A stretch of 12,934 nt of DNA, from positions 1-12,934 of the forward strand of contig JACMLC010000787.1 of NCBI GenBank assembly GCA_014379795.1, in the 5' to 3' direction. Below are positions 12,743-12,934 of the stretch, piece by piece. The translations under genes and the position numbers were made by a program. The notes beneath the pieces were generated by a model. The model was not told where the DNA came from. It saw nothing but the letters and a program-made list of their open reading frames with translations, and did not search any database. The DNA is from Pyrinomonadaceae bacterium (lineage in GTDB: Bacteria; Acidobacteriota; Blastocatellia; Pyrinomonadales; Pyrinomonadaceae). Position 1 is the first letter of the stretch. Every line of letters starts with the position of its first letter.

Positions 12743-12817
12743 GAGTTCAATGTTTCAGGTTCAAAGTTCAAGGTTTGAAATTGTTTTGACCTTGAACTTT
12801 GAACTTTGAACCTTGAA
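12743..12817. repeat. Heptamer palindrome between thrS and infC (AGTTCAA)
   Basis: The proximal arm on the minus strand starts at the thrS stop codon and reads GTTCAAG/GTTCAAA in steps of seven. The distal arm (12743-12780) is its complement, sharing CCTTGAACTTTGAAC. The loop is a few bases. It ends close to the infC Shine-Dalgarno and could influence infC translation. Confidence 0.8.
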
Positions 12818-12934
12818 CTATTCGTTACTAATCGCGCGCGACGCGACAAGGCCGCGCGCCTTCTCTGTAAATTCTGCGAGCGTCATCGTGCCGAGATCGC
12901 CGGACTTGCGCTCGCGGACGGCGACTGTGCCCTC
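12818..12934 (-). CDS. thrS: Threonine--tRNA ligase, C-terminal end
   Basis: The last 38 codons before TAG at 12820-12818. The translation EGTVAVRERKSGDLGTMTLA followed by EFTEKARGLVASRAISNE matches the end of the ThrRS anticodon-binding domain (the VRxRxxGDLGTM motif). The rest lies beyond the right edge. Its place directly upstream of infC is the conserved thrS-infC-rpmI-rplT arrangement. Confidence 0.9.
   Translation of the reverse strand, partial: EGTVAVRERKSGDLGTMTLAEFTEKARGLVASRAISNE

Noticed and set aside
12724..12849. N-terminal extension of infC to an ATG at 12849
   Set aside because: It translates the heptamer repeat, overlaps thrS and has no ribosome site; IF-3 similarity begins after the ATA.

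Overview
The window most likely comes from a mesophilic, moderate-GC bacterium of the Acidobacteriota, probably near the Blastocatellia. This is an inference. It rests on the acyl-CoA carboxylase, WG-repeat and HExxH-peptidase gene content, on the zapA / 6S RNA / ymdB neighbourhood, and on many period-7 repeat arrays between genes. No rRNA or other decisive marker is present.

Right part (about 4.6-12.9 kb), read leftwards on the minus strand, is a conserved translation cluster: the end of thrS, infC (probable ATA start), rpmI, rplT, pheS, a secreted WG-repeat protein, and pheT. The WG gene and a nested palindromic element separate pheS from pheT. A second minus-strand group follows: a ZapB-like coiled-coil gene overlapping zapA by 4 nt, a 6S RNA gene, and ymdB (cyclic-nucleotide phosphodiesterase).

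Middle part (3.0-4.6 kb) is accessory and looks like nested insertions. The convergent genes for a YbgC-type thioesterase (+) and YmdB (-) are separated by a four-helix-bundle (S23/IVP) gene bracketed by the two arms of an inverted heptamer repeat. That gene is broken: its first ~69 codons lie at 3048-3254 and its last ~52 codons at 4390-4548. Between the halves sits an AT-rich cassette of about 1.1 kb with its own promoter. The cassette carries a DUF2188 gene followed by a gene whose product has TIR-like motifs, and it is the best candidate here for an undescribed two-gene, defence-like system.

Left part (1-3.0 kb) holds the N-terminus of an acyl-CoA carboxylase carboxyltransferase, a GNAT acetyltransferase, a putative inverted-repeat element, a secreted HExxH metallopeptidase, and the divergent thioesterase gene with a good sigma-70 type promoter.

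The most unusual non-coding signal is a series of palindromic or single-arm arrays with 7-base periodicity. The heptamers differ from site to site but the design is shared: arms of about 25-37 nt starting 0-8 nt after a stop codon or RNA end. They occur at almost every gene junction from 3.0 to 12.8 kb.
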